From: DASZUK01 sp963745595
Lineage (GTDB): Bacteria; Actinomycetota; Acidimicrobiia; Acidimicrobiales; RAAP-2
Length of the DNA stretch: 64,000 nucleotides
Direction: 5' to 3'
Assembly (NCBI GenBank): GCA_963745595.1
Contig: CAVUYB010000032.1
Location: 1 to 64,000, forward strand
In this document: piece by piece, positions 35,347-43,249 of the stretch
Position numbering within the stretch: position 1 is the stretch's first letter
Layout: each line of letters opens with the position of its first letter
The notes under the pieces: generated by a model
Told to the model about the DNA's origin: nothing
Seen by the model: the letters and a program-made list of their open reading frames with translations, nothing else
Database searches by the model: none
Translations under genes and position numbers: made by a program

Positions 35347-36831
35347 ATGGCTGAGAACACGTCGAGGCGTGACGCGTCGCGACATCCGGTGCGGTGGACG
35401 TCGAGCGTTCTGTTGCGGTGCATCGCCGCGGCGGCCCTCGTAGTTGTCGGCTTGGCGACGGCCTTGACCGTGCAAGCCGGAGCGTCGAAACCGGATCACC
35501 CCCATGCCAAGACGGCCGCGCACCGGTCGGCGGACGCTCCCGGATTCCCGGGGACCTCGACCAATGCACCGTTCAACGAGTGCCCGGCCCTGGGCCTCAT
35601 CACATCCTGCGATCTGCTCTTGGTGGTCAGCAACAACGGGGACCAGATCCTGGGAAATCCCGCCCTCGGCCCCTACGACGGCTCGGACGACACCCTGATC
35701 GGCATCGTGAACACGTCCAGCAAGCCGCTCTACCACATCCAGCTGCAGGCACCGAACGTTGACATCTTCGGGTTCGACGGGGATGGCATCTGTGCCAACG
35801 CCACCGGCGGCACGAACCCCGAGGGCCTTCCGTTGGGCTACACCGGTGACACCTACTGCAACGCCAATCAGTTGAAGGGGCAGACACCTCCGACGTCGTC
35901 GTGCACACTTACATCCTTCTGCGGTGACCCTTTGGGCGCCGACTACCAGGGTCCGATCAACACCTTCTCGGGTATCGCCACAACCCTCACACGGGGCACG
36001 GTCAACTTCCCGAACGGCCTGCAGCCCGGCGCCTCCACCTACTTCTCCCTGGAGACAACCCTCACCGCGGGTCAGTTGGGCGTCCAGTCCGGCTACTGGC
36101 TAGCGGCCGCCGACGGTGGCATTTTCGCCTATGACGCCACATTCTACGGGTCCATGGGCGGCAAGCCCCTGAACAAGCCGGTCGTCGGCATCGCCGCCGA
36201 CCCGAACACGGGCGGGTACTGGGAGGTGGCCTCCGACGGCGGCCTGTTCGCCTTCAACGCCCCCTTCTTCGGGTCGACCGGCGGCATCCCCCTCAACGCG
36301 CCGGTCGTCGGGATGGTGGCCACCCCTGACGGTCAGGGTTACTGGGAGGTGGCCTCCGACGGTGGCCTGTTCGCCTTCGGTGACGCGGCGTTCTATGGGT
36401 CGATGGGCGGCCAGCATCTGAACGCACCCATCGTGGGGATCGCTTCTTCGCCCGACGGCAAGGGGTACTACGAGGTGGCCTCCGACGGTGGCCTCTTCGC
36501 CTTCGGTGACGCGGTCTTCCACGGCTCGATGGGCGGCCAGCATCTGAACAAGCCCATCGTGGGCATTGCTGGTGACCCGGGCACGGGCGGGTACTGGGAG
36601 GTGGCCTCCGACGGTGGCCTGTTCGCCTTCGGCACAGCGCCCTTCTACGGGTCCCCAGCCGCCGCTCCCCTCAACAAGCCGGTGGTCGGCATGGCATCCA
36701 CCCCCGGCGGCCAGGGGTACTGGGAGGTCGCTTCCGATGGCGGTATCTTCAGCTACGGGAACGCCTTCTTCTGGGGCTCGACCGGTTCGATGACGCTGAA
36801 CTCCCCGGTGGTGGGTATCGCCGGTAGTTGA
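35347..36831 (+). CDS. Secreted protein with unknown Cys-containing N-terminal domain and six DGG/FGDA repeats
   Basis: 494 residues from ATG 35347, preceded by an excellent AAGGAGGAAGC. A basic start is followed by a TM/signal helix (LLRCIAAAALVVVGLATALTVQA, residues about 23-46). The middle (about 75-235) has Cys pairs (NECPALGLITSCDLLL; GICANATGG, YCNANQ, SSCTLTSFCGD) and a beta-rich look; I do not recognise it. From about residue 243 six repeats of 40-42 residues follow, GYWEVASDGGLFAFGDAxFxGSMGGxxLNxPIVGIA. DNA of repeats 3-4 is nearly identical. A strong hairpin terminator follows 43 bp downstream. Same C-terminal module as the proteins at 29504 and 38079; a six-bladed propeller is inferred. 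Confidence 0.83.
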   Translation: MAENTSRRDASRHPVRWTSSVLLRCIAAAALVVVGLATALTVQAGASKPDHPHAKTAAHRSADAPGFPGTSTNAPFNECPALGLITSCDLLLVVSNNGDQILGNPALGPYDGSDDTLIGIVNTSSKPLYHIQLQAPNVDIFGFDGDGICANATGGTNPEGLPLGYTGDTYCNANQLKGQTPPTSSCTLTSFCGDPLGADYQGPINTFSGIATTLTRGTVNFPNGLQPGASTYFSLETTLTAGQLGVQSGYWLAAADGGIFAYDATFYGSMGGKPLNKPVVGIAADPNTGGYWEVASDGGLFAFNAPFFGSTGGIPLNAPVVGMVATPDGQGYWEVASDGGLFAFGDAAFYGSMGGQHLNAPIVGIASSPDGKGYYEVASDGGLFAFGDAVFHGSMGGQHLNKPIVGIAGDPGTGGYWEVASDGGLFAFGTAPFYGSPAAAPLNKPVVGMASTPGGQGYWEVASDGGIFSYGNAFFWGSTGSMTLNSPVVGIAGS

Positions 36832-36873
36832 CCGTCGGCCCCCGGTGGGGGTCAGCGATTCCGTTGTGGGCTC

Positions 36874-36905
36874 GGGCGCCCCGTCACTTCGGTGGCGGGG
36901 CGCCC
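36874..36905 (+). terminator. Strong intrinsic-type hairpin with TTCG tetraloop
   Basis: GGGCGCCCCGTCAC, loop TTCG, GTGGCGGGGCGCCC: a 14-bp stem with one G-T pair. It lies 43 bp after the stop of the repeat protein and is followed by GGCCGTTTCGGG, so only a weak T-run. The C(TTCG)G loop adds stability. Confidence 0.8.
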
Positions 36906-37008
36906 GGCCGTTTCGGGAATAGGGGACTGGAGCTCGTGCCGTGTCAGAAAACGTTTGCCTGTCCTCCAACGACGCTCTGTGAGCAGCTCACTCCGCGCTG
37001 ACCCCGGC

Positions 37009-37878
37009 TCAGGCAAACGGCACGGCGAAGTCGCAGTAGGGGGCGCTCGTCTCAGTGACCGGCTCGGTCGCGAGGTAGGTAATTCGTACGCCGAGATCCT
37101 CGGGGCTGAGGGCCAGACCTTCAGGGTCGATGCCGTGCTCGGCCGCCCAATCGTGCAACGCCTCCGACGCGAGCTGCCACTGCACTGCCGGGTTCCCTCC
37201 CGGCCCAGCGGGCAGCGCGTCGTTCGGTAGCGCGACGTACGCCTCGCGATGTGCGGGTTCGGTCCGCAAGCTCAACTCCGGGTAATGCGTTGCCAACGCC
37301 TTCGCGTCCGACTCGGGGACCGGCTTGCACATTTCAACGGGGCCGTCGCTGTCAGCGCTCACCTCACCCCAGTAGATGGTGAACATCGCGCCTTCTCGCC
37401 CGTCCATCTTCGGTAGCGGTCGCTCGCGCAGGATGGCGATGAATTCCTTGCCGAGCGCCCACGCGCCCTGTTCGTCGACATTGCGCTTCAGGCAGAGCAA
37501 GCTCCGCTCGGGCATCTCTCGGGTAGCCACCTCGTACATCACGGACCTCTTTCCGCTCAGTCGGTTGACGAGGTAGTCGGCGAGGGCGCGGCGGGCGTCG
37601 TGTGCGGACTCGACCTCCCGCCAATGCGCCGCTATCTGCTCTGCGATATCAACCGGATCGCATACGAGCAGTTCCTTGATCGCCGCCAGCGGCAATCCGA
37701 GCTGACGCAACATCGCGACGAGGCGCGCCGCTTCGAGCTGCCCGGCGTCGTAGTAGCGATAGCCGGAGGTTTCATCGACACGCGCCGGAACCAGCACTCC
37801 ACGTTCGTCGTAGAGACGCAGCGCCTTGACTGACAGACGGGAGCGCCTTGCGAACTCGCCAATGCTGACTTCTTCCAC
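37009..37878 (-). CDS. MerR-family regulator with GyrI-like effector domain (BmrR/TipA type)
   Basis: 289 residues. N-terminal winged helix: VSIGEFARRSRLSVKALRLYDERGVLVPARVDETSGYRYY, then the dimer helix (MLRQLGLPLAAIKELLVCDP). C-terminal GyrI-like domain from about residue 120 (YEVATREMPERSLLCLKRNV, EGAMFTIYWGEVS, REAYVALP) binds small hydrophobic ligands in relatives such as BmrR. No transporter gene is adjacent. Base composition (about 60% GC) seems lower than its surroundings, which could mean recent acquisition; I cannot measure this precisely. ATG start at 37878. Confidence 0.88.
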   Translation of the reverse strand: MEEVSIGEFARRSRLSVKALRLYDERGVLVPARVDETSGYRYYDAGQLEAARLVAMLRQLGLPLAAIKELLVCDPVDIAEQIAAHWREVESAHDARRALADYLVNRLSGKRSVMYEVATREMPERSLLCLKRNVDEQGAWALGKEFIAILRERPLPKMDGREGAMFTIYWGEVSADSDGPVEMCKPVPESDAKALATHYPELSLRTEPAHREAYVALPNDALPAGPGGNPAVQWQLASEALHDWAAEHGIDPEGLALSPEDLGVRITYLATEPVTETSAPYCDFAVPFA

Positions 37879-38078
37879 GCCTCATGCTCCCTCGTCGTCG
37901 AGCCGAACGGCTCGACACATCGAGTGTGCGGCCTCCCCAAGGGGGAGAGTCAAGTTCGCCGGCCGAATCGGTTCAGCAAGGTCCGCTCACCCGGACGCCG
38001 TTCCGGACCACCGGCTCGGAGACGCGCTCTTCAGGAGGCGACGTTGCCCGACACGGCACTAGGTCTTCGAGACCGGGG

Positions 38079-40352
38079 CTACGTCGTCGGCACCGCGCCG
38101 ACGACGTCGGCGACGTGGACGCCGACCTGCGGCAGGGAGCCGTCGAACGTGGCGTCACCGAAGGAGAAGATGCCGCCGTCCTCGCCGATGAGCCAGTAGC
38201 CCCGCTCGTCAGCCGTCGGGACGAGCTCGACGACCGGCGCCGTCGGGGTGACGCCCGTCTCGGGAAGAGAGCCGAGGAAGGTGGCGTCGCCGAACGCGAC
38301 CACGCCGCCGCCCTGCGTTACGACCCAGTACCCCTGGCCGTCCGGGGTCGACTCGATGCCCGAGACCGGCGATGACGAGCCGGTGACCGAACCGTCGGCG
38401 ACCGCGTTTCCGTACGAGTAGACGTGGCCTGTCGACGTAACGAGCCAGTACCCGTCGTCGTCAGGGGTGGCCGCGATACTGACGACGTCGTCGACGTGCA
38501 CACCGCTGCCCGGCAGCGACCCGAGGTAGGGCGCGTCACCGAACGCGAAGACGCCGCCGTCCGCCCCGACAAGGAAGTAACCGCGGTTGTCTGACGTGCC
38601 CACAATCGCCCGGACGTCGTCGACGTGTACCCCGCTGCCCGGGAGCGACCCGAGGTAGGGCGCGTCACCGAACGCGAAGACGCCGCCGTCCGCCCCGACA
38701 AGGAAGTAGCCGTTGTCCGACGGGGTCGCCACCATGCCGACGACATCATCGACGTCGACCCCGTCGCCGGGCAGCGAACCGTAGTACCCACCTGACTGGC
38801 CGGTCGGGAACACGAACACCCCGCCGTCGGCCGCGACCATGTCGTAGCCGGGGGCCCCCGGACTGGTCGTCGAGCTGCCCGAGCCGGCCGAACCGGAGCC
38901 TCCCGGAGCTGGGTCCGCTACCCGTTCCAGCGCCGGTCCCCGAACCGCTGGAGCCACTGCCTGTTCCGCTGCCGCTCCCGGCGCCACTGCCGTTCCGCTG
39001 CCGCTCCCGGCGCCACTGCCCGACCCCGACCCCGAGCCACTTCCGGATCCGCTACCGCTCCCCGAGCCACTTCCGGTACCCGATCCCCCTGAACCGCCGG
39101 AGCCACTACCCGTTCCCGGCCCGCTCCCTGTGCCACTGCCACTGCCACTGCCACTGCCACTGCCACTGCCGCTGCCGGACCCGGACCCAGTGCCGGAGCC
39201 GCTTCCGCTACCCGTCCCGGTGCCCGAACCGGACCCACCGCCTGTACCCGAGCCGGTGCCCGAACCGGACCCACTGCCACTCCCGGATCCTGTACCAGAG
39301 CCGCTGCCGCTGCCCGTCCCTGAGCCGGAGCCACCGCCTGTACCCGAGCCGGTGCCCGACCCGGACCCACTGCCACTCCCGGATCCTGTACCAGAGCCGC
39401 TGCCGCTGCCCGTCCCTGAGCCGGAGCCACCGCCTGTACCCGAGCCAGTGCCCGACCCGGACCCACTGCCACTCCCGGATCCTGTACCAGAGCCGCTGCC
39501 GCTGCCCGTCCCTGAGCCGGAGCCACTACCTGTGCCCGAGCCAGTGCCCGATCCGGAGCCACTGCCGGTTGTCGTGGGGGAGGAGGTCGGGCCTGTGGCC
39601 TCCATCACGACGGCGGCCGCGTCATACCAGGATGTCGCCTTGGCCTGGCTGAACGTCGGCGTGTACGTGGCGTCAGCGGCCAAGGAGGTGCCGGAAACGA
39701 GGACGTTCCAATGTGTCACGTCGGTTGTGACGTAGTAGGAAAATCCCGGGCTGCTACCCGCACTGCCCCTTGCCGATCCATAAGCCCAGCCCCAGTAGAG
39801 GCCACCGGCCGCGCCGGCGGTCAGCGTCGGGAACGAACAGGTCGTCCCCGTTCCGAGGGCCGAATTTTTGATCCCACTGGCGACGAGGGACCACGACGTT
39901 GTCGCTCCCTGACCCGAGCTCCATTCCGCGGCCCAAACAAAATGGTCGAAGGTTGTGCCGGACCAGTGGACGTCGATGGTGGTCGAGCCGACACTCTTGA
40001 CGACGCCGTACCAGATCTCCTCGGCGTCGCCGCTCGGGTGGTTTGTGAACCCGGCCGACTTGGCCGGCTGCCATGTGATGCGGCTGCTGCTGTCGGTGAT
40101 GGACGTCACCTCGGAGATGCCCGACGACGGGGCGGTATGGGCCATGACAAGCATGACGTCGCCGACGGCTGCCGTCGTCACCGAGAGCGTTGTGCCTGTG
40201 TTGTTCAGTACCGGATAGCCGGTCTGTTCGGTGTACGACGTCGCCAGGACTCCGCCACTGGCTTGGGCGGTCTGCGCCGTCGCCCCGATCACCGGCAGGG
40301 CGATGCCGGCCACCAACGCCACTGCTGCTCCGGCCGCCAGGCGCCCGTGCAT
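38079..40352 (-). CDS. Secreted protein: beta-sandwich-like N-terminal domain, long Gly-Ser linker, six DGG/FGDA repeats
   Basis: 757 residues from ATG 40352, with GGGGGGAG 6 bp upstream on the minus strand (a TTG at 40358 is the longer option). Signal peptide residues 1-31 (LAAGAAVALVAGIALPVIGATA). Residues about 35-245 form a Ser/Thr/Gly-rich beta domain (AVGDVMLVMAHTAPSSGISEVTSI, WAAEWSSGQGATTSWSLVAS) which I cannot name with confidence. A (GSGT)n linker of about 240 residues follows, coded partly by a 96-bp tandem repeat. The C-terminus holds six repeats GYFLVGADGGVFAFGDAPYLGSLPGSGVHVDDV-like; copies 2 and 3 are nearly identical in DNA. This is the third member of the repeat family in 11 kb. 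Confidence 0.82.
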   Translation of the reverse strand: MHGRLAAGAAVALVAGIALPVIGATAQTAQASGGVLATSYTEQTGYPVLNNTGTTLSVTTAAVGDVMLVMAHTAPSSGISEVTSITDSSSRITWQPAKSAGFTNHPSGDAEEIWYGVVKSVGSTTIDVHWSGTTFDHFVWAAEWSSGQGATTSWSLVASGIKNSALGTGTTCSFPTLTAGAAGGLYWGWAYGSARGSAGSSPGFSYYVTTDVTHWNVLVSGTSLAADATYTPTFSQAKATSWYDAAAVVMEATGPTSSPTTTGSGSGSGTGSGTGSGSGSGTGSGSGSGTGSGSGSGSGSGTGSGTGGGSGSGTGSGSGSGTGSGSGSGSGSGTGSGTGGGSGSGTGSGSGSGTGSGSGSGSGSGTGSGTGGGSGSGTGTGSGSGSGTGSGSGSGSGSGSGSGSGSGTGSGPGTGSGSGGSGGSGTGSGSGSGSGSGSGSGSGSGSGAGSGSGTAVAPGAAAEQAVAPAVRGPALERVADPAPGGSGSAGSGSSTTSPGAPGYDMVAADGGVFVFPTGQSGGYYGSLPGDGVDVDDVVGMVATPSDNGYFLVGADGGVFAFGDAPYLGSLPGSGVHVDDVRAIVGTSDNRGYFLVGADGGVFAFGDAPYLGSLPGSGVHVDDVVSIAATPDDDGYWLVTSTGHVYSYGNAVADGSVTGSSSPVSGIESTPDGQGYWVVTQGGGVVAFGDATFLGSLPETGVTPTAPVVELVPTADERGYWLIGEDGGIFSFGDATFDGSLPQVGVHVADVVGAVPTT
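39241..39567. repeat. 96-bp tandem repeat coding the Gly-Ser linker (about 3.4 copies)
   Basis: CCTGTACCCGAGCC begins copies at 39241, 39337, 39433 and 39529, exactly 96 bp apart, with near-perfect identity (32 residues per unit). An adjoining run of CACTGC hexamers at about 39133-39171 codes Gly-Ser pairs. Copy number is likely to vary and to be hard to assemble. Confidence 0.9.
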
Positions 40353-40567
40353 TGCCAACTCCCCCCAGCGGGCCTCGCCTCGATCGACCCGCAGTCGGAC
40401 GCCGCCAGCGGTGTGGCTAGGACGTCTTTCTTCACTTGCAGGTTATCTCGCCGCTGGTCGGGCGAAGTTTCGTGCCGTCCCGGCGGTCGATCGGTGCGGT
40501 CCGGCAGTCGATCGGCCGGACTGGCCCGTAAAGTACGAAGGCCCGGAGACAGGGGAGGTCGTCGTTC

Positions 40568-40759
40568 ATGAGCACGCAACGGAAGCTGACGTTGGCGGCG
40601 ATCGTCGTGCCGATCCAGGTCACCCTGGCGGTGTTGGCGTGGCGGGACATGGCCTGGCGGAGCGACGACGACGTCCGGGGCTCGAAGCGATTCTGGCGCG
40701 TCGTCGTCCTCTTGAACCCCGGGAACTCGGTGGCCTACTGGCTCTTCGCCCGGCGCTGA
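40568..40759 (+). CDS. Small PLDc_N-type membrane protein
   Basis: 63 residues from ATG 40568 with GGGGAGG 10 bp upstream. One clear TM helix (LTLAAIVVPIQVTLAVLAW), then RFWRVVVLLNPGNSVAYWLFARR. The W..V...NP.G...Y..F.RR ending is the phospholipase D/nuclease N-terminal (PLDc_N) motif that is often found alone as a small actinobacterial membrane protein. Function unknown. It is followed 63 bp later by an acyl-CoA dehydrogenase on the same strand. Confidence 0.75.
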   Translation: MSTQRKLTLAAIVVPIQVTLAVLAWRDMAWRSDDDVRGSKRFWRVVVLLNPGNSVAYWLFARR

Positions 40760-40822
40760 TCCGGCCGACCTCGACCCGCCGACGGCTACCGCAGGCAGGC
40801 CTGACGGATACCGCTGGATAGG

Positions 40823-42013
40823 GTGAGCGCGGTGCAGTTCGAGCTCGATCCCGAACTCCGTGAGCTCCAGCGGACGGTCCGCCGGTTCGCCCAGGAGAAG
40901 GTGGCGCCCCGGGCCCGGGAGATCGACCGGTCGGGCGAGTACCCGCAGGACGTCTTCGACGAGCTGCGCCGTGCCGATCTCTTGGGCCTCGGCCTGCCCC
41001 GCGAGCTCGGCGGTTCGGGTGCGGGCACCCTCGGCCTCGTGCTCGCGGTCGAAGAGGTCGCCAAGTACTCGAACACGGTCGCGCTGATGCTCCTGCTGAC
41101 CCGGCTGCCGGCCGGCCCCGTCCTGATCGCCGGGAACGACCAGCAGCGACTGCGGTACGTCGCCCCGCTGGCCAGCGGCGACCAGCGGGCGGCCTTCGGG
41201 CTGTCCGAGCCTGGCGCGGGCAGCGATGTCGCGGGGATGCGCACCCGGGCGACGCCCGACCCGGACCCGGCCAACGAGGGCGGTTGGATTGTCAACGGGC
41301 TGAAGTGCTGGATGTCCGGGGTAGCCCAGGCCGACTGGTACACCGTCTTCGCCAAGACGGCCGACCCGTCGGAGCGAGGGCACGACACCATCACGGCGTT
41401 CATCGTCGAACGCTCGTGGGCGGGCGTGTCGGTCGGCCGCCGCGATCGCAAGATGGGGGTCCACGGCGTCGACACCGGCGAGCTGCTCCTCGACGACGTC
41501 AAGGTCCCCGCCGGCAACGTCATCGGTGACGTCGGCGGCTTCCGCGTGGCCATGCTCGGCCTCAACGCGATGCGCCCGATCGTGGCGGCCCGGGGCATCG
41601 GCCTGGCCGAAGGGGCGCTCATGTATGCCACTGAGTACGTGAAGGAGCGCCAGGCGTTCGGCCACACGATCGCCGATTTCCAGGGCATCCAGTGGGAGAT
41701 CGCCAAGGCGGCCGTCGATATCGAGGCGGCCCGCCTCCTCACCTACCGCGCCGCCTGGCTCGTGGATCAGGGGAAGTTCAACAAGGAGGACGTCCCCCAG
41801 CTGTCGGCGGCGAAGTACTTCGCCACGGAGCTCGCCGTGCGGGTGTCCGGGCTCGCCGTGCAGTTGCTCGGCGCGGCCGGGTACATGGAGGACCATCCGA
41901 CCGAGCTCTGGTACCGCGACGCCCGGCAGTTGACCATCGTCGAGGGCACGTCGCAGATCCAGCTCGACCTGATCGCCCGGGGCGTGCTCGCCAAGGATCT
42001 CTGGTGGGACTGA
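40823..42013 (+). CDS. Acyl-CoA dehydrogenase
   Basis: 396 residues, GTG start. Classic medium-chain type: GLGLPRELGGSGAGTLGLVLAVEEVAKY, FGLSEPGAGSDVAGMRTRA (FAD/substrate loop), WIVNGLKCWMSGVAQADWYTVFAKT, KMGVHGVDTGELLLDDVKVP, ERQAFGHTIADFQGIQWEIA and the end QLLGAAGYMEDHPTELWYRDARQLTIVEGTSQIQ, where the Glu of IVEGT is the catalytic base. It oxidises a fatty or branched acyl-CoA; chain preference is unknown. Same direction as the alcohol dehydrogenase 33 bp downstream, perhaps one transcript. Confidence 0.93.
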   Translation: MSAVQFELDPELRELQRTVRRFAQEKVAPRAREIDRSGEYPQDVFDELRRADLLGLGLPRELGGSGAGTLGLVLAVEEVAKYSNTVALMLLLTRLPAGPVLIAGNDQQRLRYVAPLASGDQRAAFGLSEPGAGSDVAGMRTRATPDPDPANEGGWIVNGLKCWMSGVAQADWYTVFAKTADPSERGHDTITAFIVERSWAGVSVGRRDRKMGVHGVDTGELLLDDVKVPAGNVIGDVGGFRVAMLGLNAMRPIVAARGIGLAEGALMYATEYVKERQAFGHTIADFQGIQWEIAKAAVDIEAARLLTYRAAWLVDQGKFNKEDVPQLSAAKYFATELAVRVSGLAVQLLGAAGYMEDHPTELWYRDARQLTIVEGTSQIQLDLIARGVLAKDLWWD

Positions 42014-42046
42014 TCGCCGGACGGTGACCCCCGGTAGGGTCCGGTC

Positions 42047-43087
42047 ATGCGCTCCGTCACCGCCTACGCCACGTCGGGCCCGAAGGCCCCGTTCGAGAAG
42101 ACGACGATCGAACGTCGGGACGTCGGTCCGGCCGACGTCCTCATCAAGGTCGCGTACGCCGGGATCTGCCACTCCGACATCCACACCGCCCGGGCCGAAT
42201 GGGGCGACGTCCACTTCCCGCTGGTGCCCGGTCACGAGATCGCCGGCACGGTAGAGGAGATCGGGTCGGGGGTGACGAGGTACACGGTGGGGGACCGCGT
42301 GGGCGTCGGCTGCATGGTCGACTCGTGTCGGGAGTGCGAGAACTGCCGGGCGGGCGAGGAGCAGTACTGCGTCGGGCGCCCGGTGTTCACGTACGGCTCG
42401 ATCGGCCGGGATGGGCGGTGGACCGACGGGGGATACTCCACCCACATCGTCGTCGACGAGAACTACGTCCTCCGGATCCCTGACGGCCTGCCGCTCGACG
42501 TCGCCGCCCCGCTGCTCTGCGCGGGGATCACGCTGTACTCGCCGCTCCACCACTGGCGGGCGGGCCCGGACAAGCAGGTGGCCGTGGTCGGGCTGGGTGG
42601 CCTCGGGCACATGGGCGTCAAGATCGCCCACGCGCTGGGCGCGGAGGTGACCGTCCTGTCCCGCACGGGAGCCAAGGCCGACGACGCCCGGGTGCTCGGG
42701 GCCGACCACTTCTACGCCACCGAGGACCCCGCCACCTTCTCGACCCTGGCCGGCTCGCTCGACCTCATCGTGAACACCGTCTCCGCGGTCCTACCGGTCG
42801 ACGATTACCTGTCTCTGCTCCGGCTGGACGGGGCGATGGTGACCGTCGGCGCGCCTCCCGACCCCCTGTCGATGCGGGCGTTCTCGCTCGCCCACAACCG
42901 ATTGAGCTTTGCCGGCTCGATGATCGGCGGCATCCGGGAGACCCAGGAGATGCTCGACTTCTGCACCCGGCACGGGCTGGGCGCCCAGATCGAGGTCATC
43001 GACGGCGAGCAGATCGACCGGGCGTACGACCGGGTCGTCGACGGCGACGTCCGCTACCGGTTCGTCATCGACATCGGCACGCTCTGA
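42047..43087 (+). CDS. Zinc-dependent NAD(P) alcohol dehydrogenase (cinnamyl-alcohol type)
   Basis: 346 residues, MDR superfamily. Catalytic zinc Cys in YAGICHSDIHTARAEWG, VPGHEIAGTVEEIGSGV with the His-Glu, and the structural zinc set DSCRECENCRAGEEQYC. The Rossmann loop is VAVVGLGGLGHMGVKIAHALGAEVTVLSRTGAKADDA. The NYVLRIPDGLPLDVAAPLLCAGITLYSPLHHWR run matches the YahK/AdhC aldehyde-reductase branch, usually NADPH-dependent. It would reduce aliphatic or aromatic aldehydes. Complete and in frame. Confidence 0.93.
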   Translation: MRSVTAYATSGPKAPFEKTTIERRDVGPADVLIKVAYAGICHSDIHTARAEWGDVHFPLVPGHEIAGTVEEIGSGVTRYTVGDRVGVGCMVDSCRECENCRAGEEQYCVGRPVFTYGSIGRDGRWTDGGYSTHIVVDENYVLRIPDGLPLDVAAPLLCAGITLYSPLHHWRAGPDKQVAVVGLGGLGHMGVKIAHALGAEVTVLSRTGAKADDARVLGADHFYATEDPATFSTLAGSLDLIVNTVSAVLPVDDYLSLLRLDGAMVTVGAPPDPLSMRAFSLAHNRLSFAGSMIGGIRETQEMLDFCTRHGLGAQIEVIDGEQIDRAYDRVVDGDVRYRFVIDIGTL

Positions 43088-43249
43088 CCCAGACCGCCTG
43101 ACCCAGACCGCGGCGGTCGGCGGTCGATCGCCGGAGGGTCGGGGCCGTCGATATCCGGAACGGTGATTCCGCTTCTGCTAGCTTGACGACGGCCGCCTGG
43201 GGGGACCGGCTGTCCGTCCCTCCACTCGACCAGCAACTCGCAGGACCAG

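Noticed and set aside
39241..39567. Possible CRISPR array because of regular spacing
   Set aside because: The whole 96-bp unit repeats without variable spacers and is in frame in a secreted protein; no cas genes nearby.
39130..39735. Pro-Leu-Pro repeat protein on the + strand
   Set aside because: It is the complement of the Gly-Ser linker of the 38079 protein; no ribosome site and no signal peptide.
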